Assembly (NCBI RefSeq): GCF_038002225.1
Contig: NZ_JBBOCA010000001.1
Location: forward strand, 310,001 to 374,000
Direction of reading: 5' to 3'
Source of the DNA: Paenibacillus sp. FSL R7-0204
GTDB taxonomy: Bacteria > Bacillota > Bacilli > Paenibacillales > Paenibacillaceae
Length of the DNA: 64,000 bases
The position numbers and the translations under genes are program-made. Below are positions 52,104-61,855 of this stretch, piece after piece. The number at the start of each line of letters is the position of its first letter. Position 1 is the stretch's first letter. Under the pieces are notes generated by a model. That model was not told the origin of the DNA and did no database searches. It saw nothing but the letters and a program-made list of their open reading frames with translations.

Positions 52104-52289
52104 ACCTCTGCAAAGCTCAAATATTTTGGTAATGGATGGCTCGTTGCGGCCGACCTCGATCATAGAGAAATAGGAACGATCTACGTTGCATTCGTGAGCA
52201 AGGTCCTCTTGGCTCAAGCCTTGCTTGGCTCGCATCGCTTTAATGATTTTTCCGATAATTTGTTTAAGTGTGTTGGGTGTATCGTTCAA
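52104..52289 (-). pseudogene. 5' part of XRE regulator gene split by the IS element
   Basis: A helix-turn-helix protein starts at TTG 52289 (GAGG 10 nt upstream) and reads LKQIIGKIIKAMRAKQGLSQ, then EDLAHECNVDRSYFSMIEVG and KIFELCRG before entering the IS. The continuation is found at 50382-50311. In its present state the frame runs 15 residues into the IS, replacing the last part of the protein, so the DNA-binding domain might still be made. Confidence 0.88.
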
Positions 52290-52336
52290 GGAAAATACGC
52301 CTCTAATCCATTTGGAATTGTTCCAGTAACAGTTAC

Positions 52337-53191
52337 CTACACCTGCCCGGCCATTTCCAAAAACCTGGACATTGCACTGGAAAGCACGGAGTTGCGGCGG
52401 TATATCAACCATACCTCTAGCTTCCGGTATTCTTCGGGCAGGCGGTGGGAGATGATTCGGCCGGCCTCTTCTGCCTTGCGGATCGAGGACTTAGGCAGCA
52501 GCGATACGCCGAGTCCGGCAGATACTCCGTGTAGTATCATTTCCAGCGTGCCGAATTCCCGGATCTGAACCGAGTGCACCCCGCTCTCGCGCAGGAAGCG
52601 CTCCGCTTTGATGCGGTGTGTGCAACCAACGTCGAAGAACAGCATAGGCTTGTGCAGCAACTCATGCAACTCAGTTGTCCCCGGTTCAGCAATTAGCACC
52701 AGTTCCTCCTCGTATGCCGCAACATGCCCGATCTCCGGCTGGTCTATAGGTCCATAGACAAAGGCGCCATCCAGCTTATGGTCAAGCACCTTGTGCAGAA
52801 GGTCATGTGTTTCGCCTGTGATGAGCGACAGATGGACGTCGGGGTAGCGGGAATGGTAGCCGGCGATCATGGATGTGAGATGAATGACCGCAGTCGTCTC
52901 AATAGAGCCGATTCGCAGCGGGCCAGCCGGGTGCTCTGAGTATTGTGTTGATTGTACAGCCTCATCCATTAGCATCAGTATAGCATTCGCGTATTCCAGC
53001 AGATTCTCGCCCGCAGGCGTTAACGTCATTCCACGGTTGGACCGGTGAAACAGCGGGACCTTCAGCTCGGCCTCCAGGAACTGAATCCGGCTGGTCACAT
53101 TGGACTGAACATAGTTCAAGGCTTGCGCAGCCTTCGTAATCGTACCCTCACGGGCCACAGCCTGAAAAATCCTCAAATCTCCACTTTCCAT
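52337..53191 (-). CDS. LysR-family transcriptional regulator
   Basis: 284 residues: winged helix (LRIFQAVAREGTITKAAQALNYVQSNVTSRI) and the periplasmic-binding-protein-like effector domain (about 90-284), close to the CzcR/YusT-type group. AGGTGACACCGCA precedes the ATG at 53191. No divergent target gene; the gene beyond its start is a small hypothetical on the same strand. Confidence 0.93.
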   Translation of the reverse strand: MESGDLRIFQAVAREGTITKAAQALNYVQSNVTSRIQFLEAELKVPLFHRSNRGMTLTPAGENLLEYANAILMLMDEAVQSTQYSEHPAGPLRIGSIETTAVIHLTSMIAGYHSRYPDVHLSLITGETHDLLHKVLDHKLDGAFVYGPIDQPEIGHVAAYEEELVLIAEPGTTELHELLHKPMLFFDVGCTHRIKAERFLRESGVHSVQIREFGTLEMILHGVSAGLGVSLLPKSSIRKAEEAGRIISHRLPEEYRKLEVWLIYRRNSVLSSAMSRFLEMAGQV

Positions 53192-53240
53192 TGCGGTGTC
53201 ACCTTCTGTATATCATAATCTGTGATCGTTCCTTCGAATG

Positions 53241-53516
53241 CTACCACACCCCGAAGCCCGGATCATACTCCCGGACGGCCGAATTAATCGCCTCCACTAT
53301 ACGGGGAAGGTCCTCTTCCGGGTAGCCATAGTCCTCGGGCATGGCCTGCGGGTGAACAATAGCAGATACGCTGCCGGGGTACAGCTCAATCTTATGCTCT
53401 TTCATCCCAATCTCGAAAGAATCCTTGAATGTCAAACCGTCATGGACCAGAAAAAAGTACAGGTCGTGTATATCATCCTCTTCAACGATGAGCACACCTT
53501 GTTCGTTCAGCTTCAT
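53241..53516 (-). CDS. Hypothetical protein, 91 aa
   Basis: Small acidic protein (MKLNEQGVLIVEEDDIHDLY...) with a strong AGGAGGTTATCTT leader. Alternating strands and a helix, no membrane segment; the C-terminus has the repeated acidic/proline segment PEDYGYPEEDLPRIVEAIN. No family recognised. Confidence 0.7.
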   Translation of the reverse strand: MKLNEQGVLIVEEDDIHDLYFFLVHDGLTFKDSFEIGMKEHKIELYPGSVSAIVHPQAMPEDYGYPEEDLPRIVEAINSAVREYDPGFGVW

Positions 53517-53550
53517 AAGATAACCTCCTGCTCGAATAGGGTTACATCTA

Positions 53551-54555
53551 TTATATTCGATTTGTTATGAGAGAAGCTCGGTAGGACAGGGGAGTTGCCG
53601 ACTCGTATTTCTTGAAGATCTTAATGAAATAACCGGCATCGCAAAAATTCAAGTGATTGCTGATCTCGTTGATTGACCAATCCGTTGTTGCCAGCAGCTC
53701 CTTCGCCCACCCGATCTTCATGCGGGCGACATATAGGGAGAAATGCTCTCCCATCTCCCTGGTGAACAGGCGGCTGAAGTAGCTCGGGCTGATATGGCAT
53801 AGCTGTGCCAGCGATTTCAGCGAGAAATTCTCCTCCCGGTGGCTTAGCATATAGTCCAAAGCAGGCTGCAGCGTAGAACTTATGCATTCCGTCTTGTATG
53901 CGCTTCCCGAAGAGGCCGGAGTCTTGGGAGCCGAGGGCGGCTCTAGGGGCAGCGCAGACAGCCCGGGCTTCGGCTTGGACTCCTGCTGCGGGTTCAAGGC
54001 CTCATGCTGCTGGTTCCGCTCCAGCAGCTCATACTTCAGGATCGATTCCTTGACCACATAGTTGCACAAATGATAGAGCATGTCGGCGGTGGCCACGATC
54101 TCCTCATACGTCATGACGGGCAGCAGCTCATACTTGCGGGCCCGTTCCTCCGTCATGGCGTCCTGTTGCGGACGGGATACAATCTGCTCCAGATTCGGGC
54201 CGCTTCCCTCCGCCAGCCGGATCTGTCCGGCCATCAGCGCACCGATGTACTGATTATCGACAATGATAGGGATAGCAATGTCGAGAATATCGAAGTGGCA
54301 GCGGTAGATATAGGGCCGGCTCAGCCGTACAGCCTCCAGACCTCCGCGCGCGTCACATTTTTGACAATAGGGCGAGAATTCCTTGTCGCTGCGCACGGTC
54401 TGGCAGAAGGCCTGACAGCGGCTATGTGCTGTAACCGGCACGCCTTTATAATCGACCATAATGATGGCCATGCGCGTCACTAGGGACAACGATTCCTGAA
54501 GCTTGCCCCATTCATCCATATCAATGATATATTTCAAATCGAATTTAGATTGCAT
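53551..54555 (-). CDS. PocR-domain AraC-family regulator
   Basis: 334 residues. The N-terminal PocR sensory domain (about 5-160) contains a cysteine set (SRCQAFCQ, PYCQKCDARGG, YRCH) and YIGALMAGQIRL; the C-terminal AraC helix-turn-helix spans about 235-330. AAGGGTGAGCCGA sets the start at 54555. PocR domains sense small diols such as 1,2-propanediol or glycerol. Divergence from glycerol dehydrogenase and dihydroxyacetone kinase genes supports control of that pathway. Confidence 0.93.
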   Translation of the reverse strand: MQSKFDLKYIIDMDEWGKLQESLSLVTRMAIIMVDYKGVPVTAHSRCQAFCQTVRSDKEFSPYCQKCDARGGLEAVRLSRPYIYRCHFDILDIAIPIIVDNQYIGALMAGQIRLAEGSGPNLEQIVSRPQQDAMTEERARKYELLPVMTYEEIVATADMLYHLCNYVVKESILKYELLERNQQHEALNPQQESKPKPGLSALPLEPPSAPKTPASSGSAYKTECISSTLQPALDYMLSHREENFSLKSLAQLCHISPSYFSRLFTREMGEHFSLYVARMKIGWAKELLATTDWSINEISNHLNFCDAGYFIKIFKKYESATPLSYRASLITNRI

Positions 54556-54690
54556 TCGGCTCACCCTTTCCATCTACAGTCACAAGTGGGAACAAGATAA
54601 TTATAATTCAGATGCTGACAACATAATAATACTATTTTGCAGCATATTAATTCGTTTGCTTTGTCCCATGCGCCCCTCTAACCACTTGTC

Positions 54691-54696
54691 TATAAT
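54691..54696 (+). promoter_or_regulatory. -10 element of the gldA-dhaKL promoter
   Basis: TATAAT 32 bp before the gldA start codon. The preceding TTGTCC (54661-54666) is 24 bp away, too far for a normal -35 box, which suggests an activator-dependent promoter, consistent with AraC-type control. Confidence 0.5.
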
Positions 54697-54727
54697 GGGG
54701 ACATACGACTCGAGGAGGAATGAAAGA

Positions 54728-55870
54728 ATGAGAAGAACCTTTATTAGCCCGGCTAAATACACACAAGGTGAGGATGAGCTGCTTCAATTGGGATACTTCG
54801 TCAGTACTTTCGGCACATCGGCTCTGCTGATTGCGCACCCGGATGATGTGAAGCGTGTGCAGGCCAAGCTCGATGCCACCAGCAGTCAATTCGGCATTAC
54901 CCTCGTGAAGGGGGATTTCCAGGGCGAATGCTCCCGGCAGGAGATTTCCAGACTACAGGAGCTGGCCCGTGAGCACAAGTGTGCTTGTACAATCGGTCTT
55001 GGCGGAGGCAAAGCGATCGACACGGCCAAATGTGTGGCAGAAGGCGATGCGCTGATTATCGTTCCTACCATTGCGGCCACCGATGCACCCACCAGCCATT
55101 CCGCTGTGATTTACACTTCTGAAGGCGCTTTCGAGGATTATGCTTACTTCAAAGCCAGCCCTTCGGTGGTGCTGATTGATACGACTGTTATTGCGCAGGC
55201 TCCTACCCGCTTCCTGGTATCCGGGATGGGCGATGCCCTCTCCACCTACTTCGAGGCCAGAGCTACTGCGGCATCCTATTCCAATGTCAATGCGGGGCTT
55301 CCTTGCGGAGTGCATGCAGGCGTGATTACGGAGGCCAAAGGCACCAAAGCCGCGCTGGCCCTTGCCCGCTTATGCTACGATACACTGCTGGAGGATGGCG
55401 CCAAGGCCAAGCTGGCTTGTGATCAGAACGTGGTGACACCAGCGCTGGAGAATATAATCGAAACGAACATCCTGCTGTCGGGACTTGGCTTCGAGAGCAG
55501 CGGTCTGGCTGCCGCACATGCCATCCATAACGGCCTGACGGCGCTTGAAGGCACCCATCATTATTACCATGGCGAGAAGGTGGCCTTCAGCACGATTGCC
55601 CAGCTCGTTCTGGAGAACGCGCAGCAGGCAGAGATCGATCAGGTGTTGTCCTTCTGCCACTCTGTGGGCCTTCCCGTATGCCTGGCCGATATTGGTGTCG
55701 CTTCTATCTCCCATGAGGAGCTGCTGGAAGTGGCCCGCAAGGCGTGTATCCCGGAAGAGTCGATTCATTCGATGCCGTTCCCAGTTACCGCTGAAGCGGT
55801 TGCCGCTGCCATTACTGTCGCTGACAAGCTGGGCGAAGCCTTCAAGAAGAGTAAGGAGCAGCGCGTATGA
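54728..55870 (+). CDS. gldA: Glycerol dehydrogenase
   Basis: 380 residues of the iron/zinc-type dehydrogenase family. Cofactor loop GLGGGKAIDTAK near 90, metal-site residues in MGDALSTYFEA (about D169), AAHAIHNG and HGEKVAF. The enzyme oxidises glycerol to dihydroxyacetone with NAD+. GAGGAGG precedes the ATG at 54728; the longer upstream frame overlaps the promoter and is not used. The stop overlaps the kinase start (ATGA), linking the two steps of glycerol use. Confidence 0.95.
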   Translation: MRRTFISPAKYTQGEDELLQLGYFVSTFGTSALLIAHPDDVKRVQAKLDATSSQFGITLVKGDFQGECSRQEISRLQELAREHKCACTIGLGGGKAIDTAKCVAEGDALIIVPTIAATDAPTSHSAVIYTSEGAFEDYAYFKASPSVVLIDTTVIAQAPTRFLVSGMGDALSTYFEARATAASYSNVNAGLPCGVHAGVITEAKGTKAALALARLCYDTLLEDGAKAKLACDQNVVTPALENIIETNILLSGLGFESSGLAAAHAIHNGLTALEGTHHYYHGEKVAFSTIAQLVLENAQQAEIDQVLSFCHSVGLPVCLADIGVASISHEELLEVARKACIPEESIHSMPFPVTAEAVAAAITVADKLGEAFKKSKEQRV

Positions 55871-57627
55871 AAAAGATAATCAACGATCCGGCCAATCTCG
55901 TCCGTGAGATGTGCAGTGGACTGGTGATGGCTCATCCGCAGCTGACATTCGACAGCAAATACAAAATTGTCTCCAGGTCTGCGCCGAATCCTGACAAGGT
56001 AACGCTGATCAGCGGCGGGGGCAGCGGCCATGAGCCGGCGCATGCCGGGCTGGTCGGACCGGGAATGCTGGATGCCGCAGTCTGCGGCGATGTCTTCGCC
56101 TCCCCGTCACAGATTCAGGTCTATCAGGCGATCCGCAACCATACCGGCCATAAGGGCGCTCTGCTGATCATCAAGAATTACAGCGGCGATATGATGAACT
56201 TCCAGAATGCGGCTTATCTGGCGGCTGAGGACGGCCTTGCTGTGGACTATGTGAAGGTTGATGATGATATTGCAGTAGAAGACAGCCTGTATACGGTGGG
56301 ACGCCGAGGGGTTGCTGGCACGATTCTGGTGCATAAGGTTGCCGGGGCGGCTGCTGAGGCCGGACTGCCGCTGGCCGAGGTGAAGCAGGCCGCGCAGCAT
56401 GCAGCTGCTCATGTGCGCAGTCTTGGTTTTGCTTTTACTTCCTGTACCGTTCCGGCCAAGGGTACGCCTACCTTCCAGCTTCAGGAGGATGAGATGGAGT
56501 ATGGGGTCGGCATTCATGGGGAGCCGGGCATCCGCAGAGAAAAGCTGCTGACCGGCGATGAGCTGGCGGAACGTATGATCTCTGCCCTGCTGACCAGTCT
56601 GAACCTGGATCAGCCAGGCGGCGGAGAGGTGGTGGTGCTGGTCAACGGCTTCGGCGCAACGCCTCTGCAGGAGCTGTACCTGCTCAATCACTCCGTGATC
56701 CGTAGTCTGGGAGAACGGGGGATCATCATCCGCCAATCTCTTGTAGGCAACTATATGACCAGCATAGATATGGCCGGCGCTTCCATCAGCCTGATGAAGC
56801 TGGATGATGAGCTGCGCAGATGGCTTGCTGAGCCTTGCGATACTCCGGCGCTCCGGTTAACGGGTGAGCTTGCGCCGGTGCAATACGTCAGCCCGCTTCC
56901 ACAGCAGGAGGCTCAGGCTGAGGTGAGCCTGACGGCCGAGACCGATCCGGGCTTCGCTGTCCTCCGTGACGAACGGCTGCGGCTTACGAACATCATCTAT
57001 CTGGTGGATAAGATGAGCGAGATTATTATCGCGAATGAGGCTCCCTTCTGTGAGCTGGATGCTCATGCGGGTGATGGAGACTTCGGGATGAGTGTCGCCA
57101 AGGGCTTCAAGCAATTGAAGCGGGAATGGAAGGAGCTTGTGCAGCATCACTCTACGGATATCGGAAGCTTCCTTCAGGCCTGCTCTCTGATCATTATGGA
57201 GCATTGCGGCGGAGCTTCCGGTCCAATCTGGGGCTCAGCCTTCCGTTCAGCAGGCAAATATGCCATAGGCCGGACCTCGCTGAATACGCTGGAGATGGCC
57301 GGGATGCTGGACGCGGCGGCTCAGGGCATCCAGGCTACTGGTGAACGCTCCTTCGGTCGCGGGGCAGTCGTGGGTGACAAGACGCTGATCGATGCGCTGA
57401 TTCCTTGTGCCGAAGCCTGGAAGAGCAGCGCGCAGCAGCAGCTGTCCTTGAAGGAGGCCTTCGCCAGGGGGGCTGAAGCCGCTGTCACGGGGGCGGAGCG
57501 TACGAAATCCATCGTTGCGCGGATGGGCCGGGCCGGGACGGTAGGCGAGCGCAGCATCGGCTACCCGGATGCGGGCGCATTTGCCCTGGGGGTTATTTTC
57601 ACAGAGCTGTCTAATGCTGTCCAATAG
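55867..57627 (+). CDS. Dihydroxyacetone kinase, DhaK-DhaL fusion
   Basis: 586 residues. The DhaK part (1 to about 335) has GGGSGHEP at 50-57 and the substrate-binding His217 (GIHGEPG). The DhaL part (about 365-586) has the metal-binding DAHAGDGDFG at 398-407 and SGPIWGSAF. Single-chain fusion is typical of ATP-dependent enzymes, unlike PTS-dependent DhaKLM in which the parts are separate. It phosphorylates the product of the preceding glycerol dehydrogenase and feeds glycolysis. A terminator follows at 57641. Confidence 0.95.
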   Translation: MKKIINDPANLVREMCSGLVMAHPQLTFDSKYKIVSRSAPNPDKVTLISGGGSGHEPAHAGLVGPGMLDAAVCGDVFASPSQIQVYQAIRNHTGHKGALLIIKNYSGDMMNFQNAAYLAAEDGLAVDYVKVDDDIAVEDSLYTVGRRGVAGTILVHKVAGAAAEAGLPLAEVKQAAQHAAAHVRSLGFAFTSCTVPAKGTPTFQLQEDEMEYGVGIHGEPGIRREKLLTGDELAERMISALLTSLNLDQPGGGEVVVLVNGFGATPLQELYLLNHSVIRSLGERGIIIRQSLVGNYMTSIDMAGASISLMKLDDELRRWLAEPCDTPALRLTGELAPVQYVSPLPQQEAQAEVSLTAETDPGFAVLRDERLRLTNIIYLVDKMSEIIIANEAPFCELDAHAGDGDFGMSVAKGFKQLKREWKELVQHHSTDIGSFLQACSLIIMEHCGGASGPIWGSAFRSAGKYAIGRTSLNTLEMAGMLDAAAQGIQATGERSFGRGAVVGDKTLIDALIPCAEAWKSSAQQQLSLKEAFARGAEAAVTGAERTKSIVARMGRAGTVGERSIGYPDAGAFALGVIFTELSNAVQ

Positions 57628-57640
57628 ACCTTCCATGGCC

Positions 57641-57679
57641 ATAAGCCCGCCTGCCACTTCACCGTGGCGGCGGGCTTAT
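57641..57679. terminator. Intrinsic terminator
   Basis: ATAAGCCCGC pairs with GCGGGCTTAT, with an inner CCAC/GTGG stem; it closes the glycerol/DHA operon. Confidence 0.8.
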
Positions 57680-57787
57680 TCTTGTCTAATAAACGAGGAG
57701 CCTGGAACATATGCAGGGTGTGATATGATGGAAGACAATCGGCCAGGCCATTATGTGACATTCTTTGAATATGCAGGAGGGATCATC

Positions 57788-59119
57788 ATGGAATTAGAGA
57801 AGCAGGCTGATCAGCTTGAGCGGATCAGGACGAAGCTGGAGCAGGCCCTGTGCAAGGATGCGGAGTTCGCGGAATTTGGGGCTTCATCGCATCGATATAA
57901 GCTGAAAGAGAAGCTTACAGCAGGCGAGCTGGCGGACTGGGAGGCACAATATGGGATCAGGCTTCCTGAACCGTTCGCCCGGTTCTTGACAGAGATCGGG
58001 AACGGCGGGGCCGGACCGTATTACGGGATTTATCCGCTTGCACAGGCCACCTCCTATACCGAGCTTCCGGCACTCCAAGGCCGGGCGGCGCTTCATCCCG
58101 GAATGACCGCAGAGGAATGGAATCTATTGACGGAGCCTCTGACGGGGGAGCGGGACATCTCGGATGAAGAGTACGAGGAAGCGAGAAACAAGGCGCTTGG
58201 CGGAATGCTGTGTATCGGCACCCAGGGCTGCGAATATGAGATGTATCTCGTGCTGGAAGGGGAGCACCGGGGGAGGATTGTGTATACCTCGGAATTTTTC
58301 CCTGACCGCCCGTTCTTCTTCGTCTATGAAGATAACTTCCTGGACTGGTACGAGCGCTGGCTGGATGAGATTATTCTGGATTATGACAACGCATGGTTTG
58401 GCAGCCGGCTGCCGGGTGACGAGAATACGCTTATTCAGCTGTATCGGAACACTCCTGACGGGAAGCTGCAGGCCAAGGCGCTGGAGGCCATGTTCAAGTT
58501 CAAGCGAATCGCCCCGTCGACCCTGGAATTCCTGAAGCATGTGACGGAGCATAGCCCCCGGGATTCCACAACAGCCATCTCGCTGCTCTGCAAAACGTCC
58601 TTTGCGGCGGGCAGGCCCTATCTGCAGAAGCTGCTACAGTCGGATGATGCTGAGGGAGCGCTCCGCGCCTTAACCATTCTGCATACTTACGGCAAGAATG
58701 AGGACCGGACCGAATTCATTCCGCTGATCCGGCAGAGGCTTGAGAGGCTTGAAGGGATTAATGATGCGGAAACTCTGCGTTATGCCGGTTATATTCTAAA
58801 AGACTGCGATGCTGTGAACCTCCGCGATTTCGCACCCTTCCTGTGCCATACCAGCCTGGTTATGCAGACGGCTGCGATCTATGCCGTGAGAGACTGCGGG
58901 AATAAGCAGGAGAGCTGGCAGATCATTGAGCAGATGTTCCGTACCGGAGGTACAGAGGTACTGCGCAGCTCCATTTCACATTGGGACGTTATTCCACATG
59001 AGAAGCTGCTGCCTTACTATAAGGCGATATGGCCCGAATACAAAGGAAATCCTAATTTCAGGGAGAAATTCACCGCTTGCCTGCGGGAGCTGCACCTGCC
59101 GGATGATTATTTGGGCTGA
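57788..59119 (+). CDS. SMI1/KNR4 protein with HEAT-like C-terminus
   Basis: 443 residues. The N-terminal 180 residues are a SMI1/KNR4 domain (LPEPFARFLTEIGNGGAGPYYGIYPL, GTQGCEYEMYLVLEGEHRG). The remainder is all-helical with repeated L-rich pairs (ALEAMFKFKRIAPSTLEFLKH, ALRALTILHTYGKNE), like HEAT repeats. GGAGGG sets the start at 57788. Bacterial SMI1 proteins are mostly toxin-immunity proteins; with HEAT repeats a scaffold role is also possible. No toxin nearby. Confidence 0.8.
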   Translation: MELEKQADQLERIRTKLEQALCKDAEFAEFGASSHRYKLKEKLTAGELADWEAQYGIRLPEPFARFLTEIGNGGAGPYYGIYPLAQATSYTELPALQGRAALHPGMTAEEWNLLTEPLTGERDISDEEYEEARNKALGGMLCIGTQGCEYEMYLVLEGEHRGRIVYTSEFFPDRPFFFVYEDNFLDWYERWLDEIILDYDNAWFGSRLPGDENTLIQLYRNTPDGKLQAKALEAMFKFKRIAPSTLEFLKHVTEHSPRDSTTAISLLCKTSFAAGRPYLQKLLQSDDAEGALRALTILHTYGKNEDRTEFIPLIRQRLERLEGINDAETLRYAGYILKDCDAVNLRDFAPFLCHTSLVMQTAAIYAVRDCGNKQESWQIIEQMFRTGGTEVLRSSISHWDVIPHEKLLPYYKAIWPEYKGNPNFREKFTACLRELHLPDDYLG

Positions 59120-59286
59120 GCGGATGGGGGCGATCTATTCCAGATTAGATGTAGACCTCACCGCCTCATCCAACTGTTGTCTCCGAGCCTCATTTAAGCT
59201 AATACTGGTTGAAGATGGTGTATTGTACGATTAATAAGAAAAGTTAGACTATGCAAATAAAACAATATTCTAATAGGAGAATTCCC

Positions 59287-60186
59287 ATGAGACTTCGAGA
59301 TAAAGTCGTTCTCGTTACAGGCGTTACGGGCACGGCAGGAGATAAAATTGCCAGAAAATGTGTTAGCGAGGGAGCGGAGGTCAAAGGGCTTATCCGAAAT
59401 AGGGACCAGATCGCGCTATGTGAAGAGCTCGGCATTACACCCGTCATCGGAGACTTGACAGATAGAGCTGTTATCGCGGAAGCGCTTCGGAATGTGAATA
59501 TTATTATTCACGCTGCGGCGTATCTGGGGGAGGATCGGGCAACTGCCGAGGCGTCCAATGTTCAGGGGGTCCAGAGTCTGGTTGACGGTGCTGTATCTGC
59601 GGGAGTGGAGCGCTTCGTGCATATTTCTACGGTATCGGTCTATGGTCATTTTGATGGAGAGGTGGAGCTGGATGAAGCTAGAAGCCTTGCCTTCGGCCAC
59701 GGGGAGGTATACATTTCAACCAAATGTGAATCGGAACGGATCGTACAAGCTGCAAGGGCTAACGGTTTGACAAGTGTGATCCTGCGTCCTGGAGTGATCT
59801 GCTCCGAATCCAACTCGCACTGGGGCGACCGACTGATCACTAAGCTTGCTGATTCCGGGGAAGTGGACTGGATTCATCCAGAGGACTTAACGCCCTGGGT
59901 GCATGCGGACAACCTGGCTGAGATGTGTGTACTGGCAGCGACGCAGCCTGCGGCTGGGAACCAGTGCTATAACGCAATTGACGGAAATTATCCGGAAAAA
60001 GATTTTACGATGCGTATCGGTCTTGCCCTGAACAAGAAGTTCGTTATACCGGGCGGAGACCCCATAAGAACGGCGTATAGCTGCGACAAAATAAAAAACG
60101 AGCTCGGCTACAGCCCGGTCAAAACGTTCGAGGAGACCGTTGTCCGGCTGGAGCAGCAAGCTAGGGGAGAGCGAAATGTATCATAA
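59287..60186 (+). CDS. NAD-dependent epimerase/dehydratase family protein
   Basis: 299 residues, extended SDR: VLVTGVTGTAGDKIA cofactor loop, HAAAYLG, STVSVYGH and a Y-x-x-x-K in YISTKCESER. The rest follows nucleoside-sugar epimerases or 3-beta-HSD-like enzymes. AGGAG precedes the ATG at 59287. It overlaps the phosphotransferase gene by 11 nt, so the two are coupled; a shared small-molecule substrate is possible. Confidence 0.9.
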   Translation: MRLRDKVVLVTGVTGTAGDKIARKCVSEGAEVKGLIRNRDQIALCEELGITPVIGDLTDRAVIAEALRNVNIIIHAAAYLGEDRATAEASNVQGVQSLVDGAVSAGVERFVHISTVSVYGHFDGEVELDEARSLAFGHGEVYISTKCESERIVQAARANGLTSVILRPGVICSESNSHWGDRLITKLADSGEVDWIHPEDLTPWVHADNLAEMCVLAATQPAAGNQCYNAIDGNYPEKDFTMRIGLALNKKFVIPGGDPIRTAYSCDKIKNELGYSPVKTFEETVVRLEQQARGERNVS

Positions 60187-61153
60187 ACCGAAGGCCATGC
60201 GTTCCGTTCTAGATCCAAAGTATTTGGAATATTGCCTTAGTCCTCTGTACGACATTGGAGATTGGCGAGATTGCCTGTTCTGGTTACGCGGCTTGAACGA
60301 TACTTACAGAATCCGTACCGGCAGAGGCACTTATATTCTTCGGATCTACCGCCAATCGATAGCTGAAAGTGATGTTGTCTATGAATTGTCTCTCCTGACA
60401 CAGCTGGAACACCAATTAAGCGCAGTAAATACAAAGGTTTCCGTTCCCCTGCCTCAAAAGAACAGCAGCTTATATACGGTCATCGATGCGCCGGAGGGCC
60501 CGAGAGTTGCCGTGATTTACAGCTATCTGACAGGCACTGAGAACGTGCTGCATGATGAGGAATCATGTGCTTCTTTCGGAAAATCTGCTGCTGAATTGCA
60601 TGCTGCCATGGACAGGGTCTCCTTAGATTTGCCTAGACCGGATCTGGATACCTGCGCTCTGATCTCCCGGCCGCTGGACCGTATTGTGGATTATCTCGGT
60701 GAGGGACACCGCTCAGCTGCGTACCTGCGCGAGTTCGCCGGGGCATTAACGGAGCGGATCAATGCTGCTAGTCCGGGCCTGGACTGGGGCATCTGCCACG
60801 GAGATTTGCACGGGAATAACAATGCCTTCCAGGAGGGCGATACGTTCACGCATTATGATTTTGAATGGGCGGCACAAGGTTGGCGAGCCTACGACTTGGC
60901 CCAGGTCCGGCACAGAAAACGTCTGCCGCAGGAGAAGAAGGAACCGCTGTGGCAGGCGTTAATGTCGGGCTACCGCTCGGTCAGAGACTTCTCCGAACAA
61001 GATGAATCTGCAATTGATCTGTTTATGATTGCCCGCCGGTTGTGGGTGATGGGACTTGATGTCGAGTTCATCAGTGACAGCGGCGCGCTGGATTACACGG
61101 AAGACTGGCTGGAGGATTTCATTAGTGAGTTCCGCTCTTATGATATAGTGTGA
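60176..61153 (+). CDS. APH/CotS-type phosphotransferase
   Basis: 325 residues. Kinase core with YILRIYR lysine site, catalytic CHGDLHGNNN and metal site HYDFEWAAQGWRAYDLAQ. The sequence is nearer to homoserine kinase/CotS-like members than to known aminoglycoside kinases. GGGGAGAG precedes the ATG at 60176, inside the end of the epimerase gene. Confidence 0.88.
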   Translation: MYHKPKAMRSVLDPKYLEYCLSPLYDIGDWRDCLFWLRGLNDTYRIRTGRGTYILRIYRQSIAESDVVYELSLLTQLEHQLSAVNTKVSVPLPQKNSSLYTVIDAPEGPRVAVIYSYLTGTENVLHDEESCASFGKSAAELHAAMDRVSLDLPRPDLDTCALISRPLDRIVDYLGEGHRSAAYLREFAGALTERINAASPGLDWGICHGDLHGNNNAFQEGDTFTHYDFEWAAQGWRAYDLAQVRHRKRLPQEKKEPLWQALMSGYRSVRDFSEQDESAIDLFMIARRLWVMGLDVEFISDSGALDYTEDWLEDFISEFRSYDIV

Positions 61154-61177
61154 TGATCCATGAGGAGGAGGACGGGG

Positions 61178-61729
61178 ATGTACACCATCTATAAGCATTG
61201 TCCTGTCTTTAAAAATGAACAGATCACCCTGCGGCCTGTGCAAGAGGAGGATGTTGCAGGTCTGCTCAACTGTTACGGGGATCAGAAGGCGGTACCCTTA
61301 TTCAACGCGGATAATTGTAACGGCGATACATTCTACTATCCCACAGCGGAGCGGATGAAGCAGGCGCTTGATTTCTGGAGGTACAGCTATGACACGGAGC
61401 AGTTTGTCCGCATGACGATCATCTGGAATCCTACTAACGAGATCATCGGAACGGTGGAGATGTTTAACCGCGGGGAGGCTCCCGGCTATGGGGTGCATGG
61501 CGTTTTGCGCGTAGATGTGATGAGCGTATATGAGCAGGAAGAGGTGCTGAGTGCTGTCCTGGAGCTGGCGCAGGAGTATTTCTACCATGCATTCGATGTG
61601 GAATGGATCATGACCAAAGCCATCGGCGCTGCGGTAGAGCGCAGGGCTGTTCTTACAGGGCAGGGGTATATTCCGCTCAAGGAGTTCGAGCTGTCGGATT
61701 ATTATGGCCGCGTAAAAAAGGAGCTCTAG
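61178..61729 (+). CDS. GNAT-family N-acetyltransferase
   Basis: 183 residues of the RimJ/RimL-like group: ITLRPVQEEDVAGLLNCYGD start, NEIIGTVEMFNR strand, GVLRVDVMSVYEQEEVLSAVLELA and a GQGYIP end. The normal acetyl-CoA loop (R-x-x-G-x-G) is replaced by YEQEEVL, so binding may be weak or altered. Strong GAGGAGGAGGACGGGG leader. Follows the phosphotransferase gene by 24 bp. Confidence 0.8.
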   Translation: MYTIYKHCPVFKNEQITLRPVQEEDVAGLLNCYGDQKAVPLFNADNCNGDTFYYPTAERMKQALDFWRYSYDTEQFVRMTIIWNPTNEIIGTVEMFNRGEAPGYGVHGVLRVDVMSVYEQEEVLSAVLELAQEYFYHAFDVEWIMTKAIGAAVERRAVLTGQGYIPLKEFELSDYYGRVKKEL

Positions 61730-61855
61730 TGCCGATTACCCTCCGCTAGGCAAGATGCTGTTAAAAGCCCACTCCAGCTGGGCATCCGCCCAGGCATCTT
61801 CTCCGCGAATGCATATGATGATTATGCCTAATGAAGCGAAAGAGGAGCGATGGAT

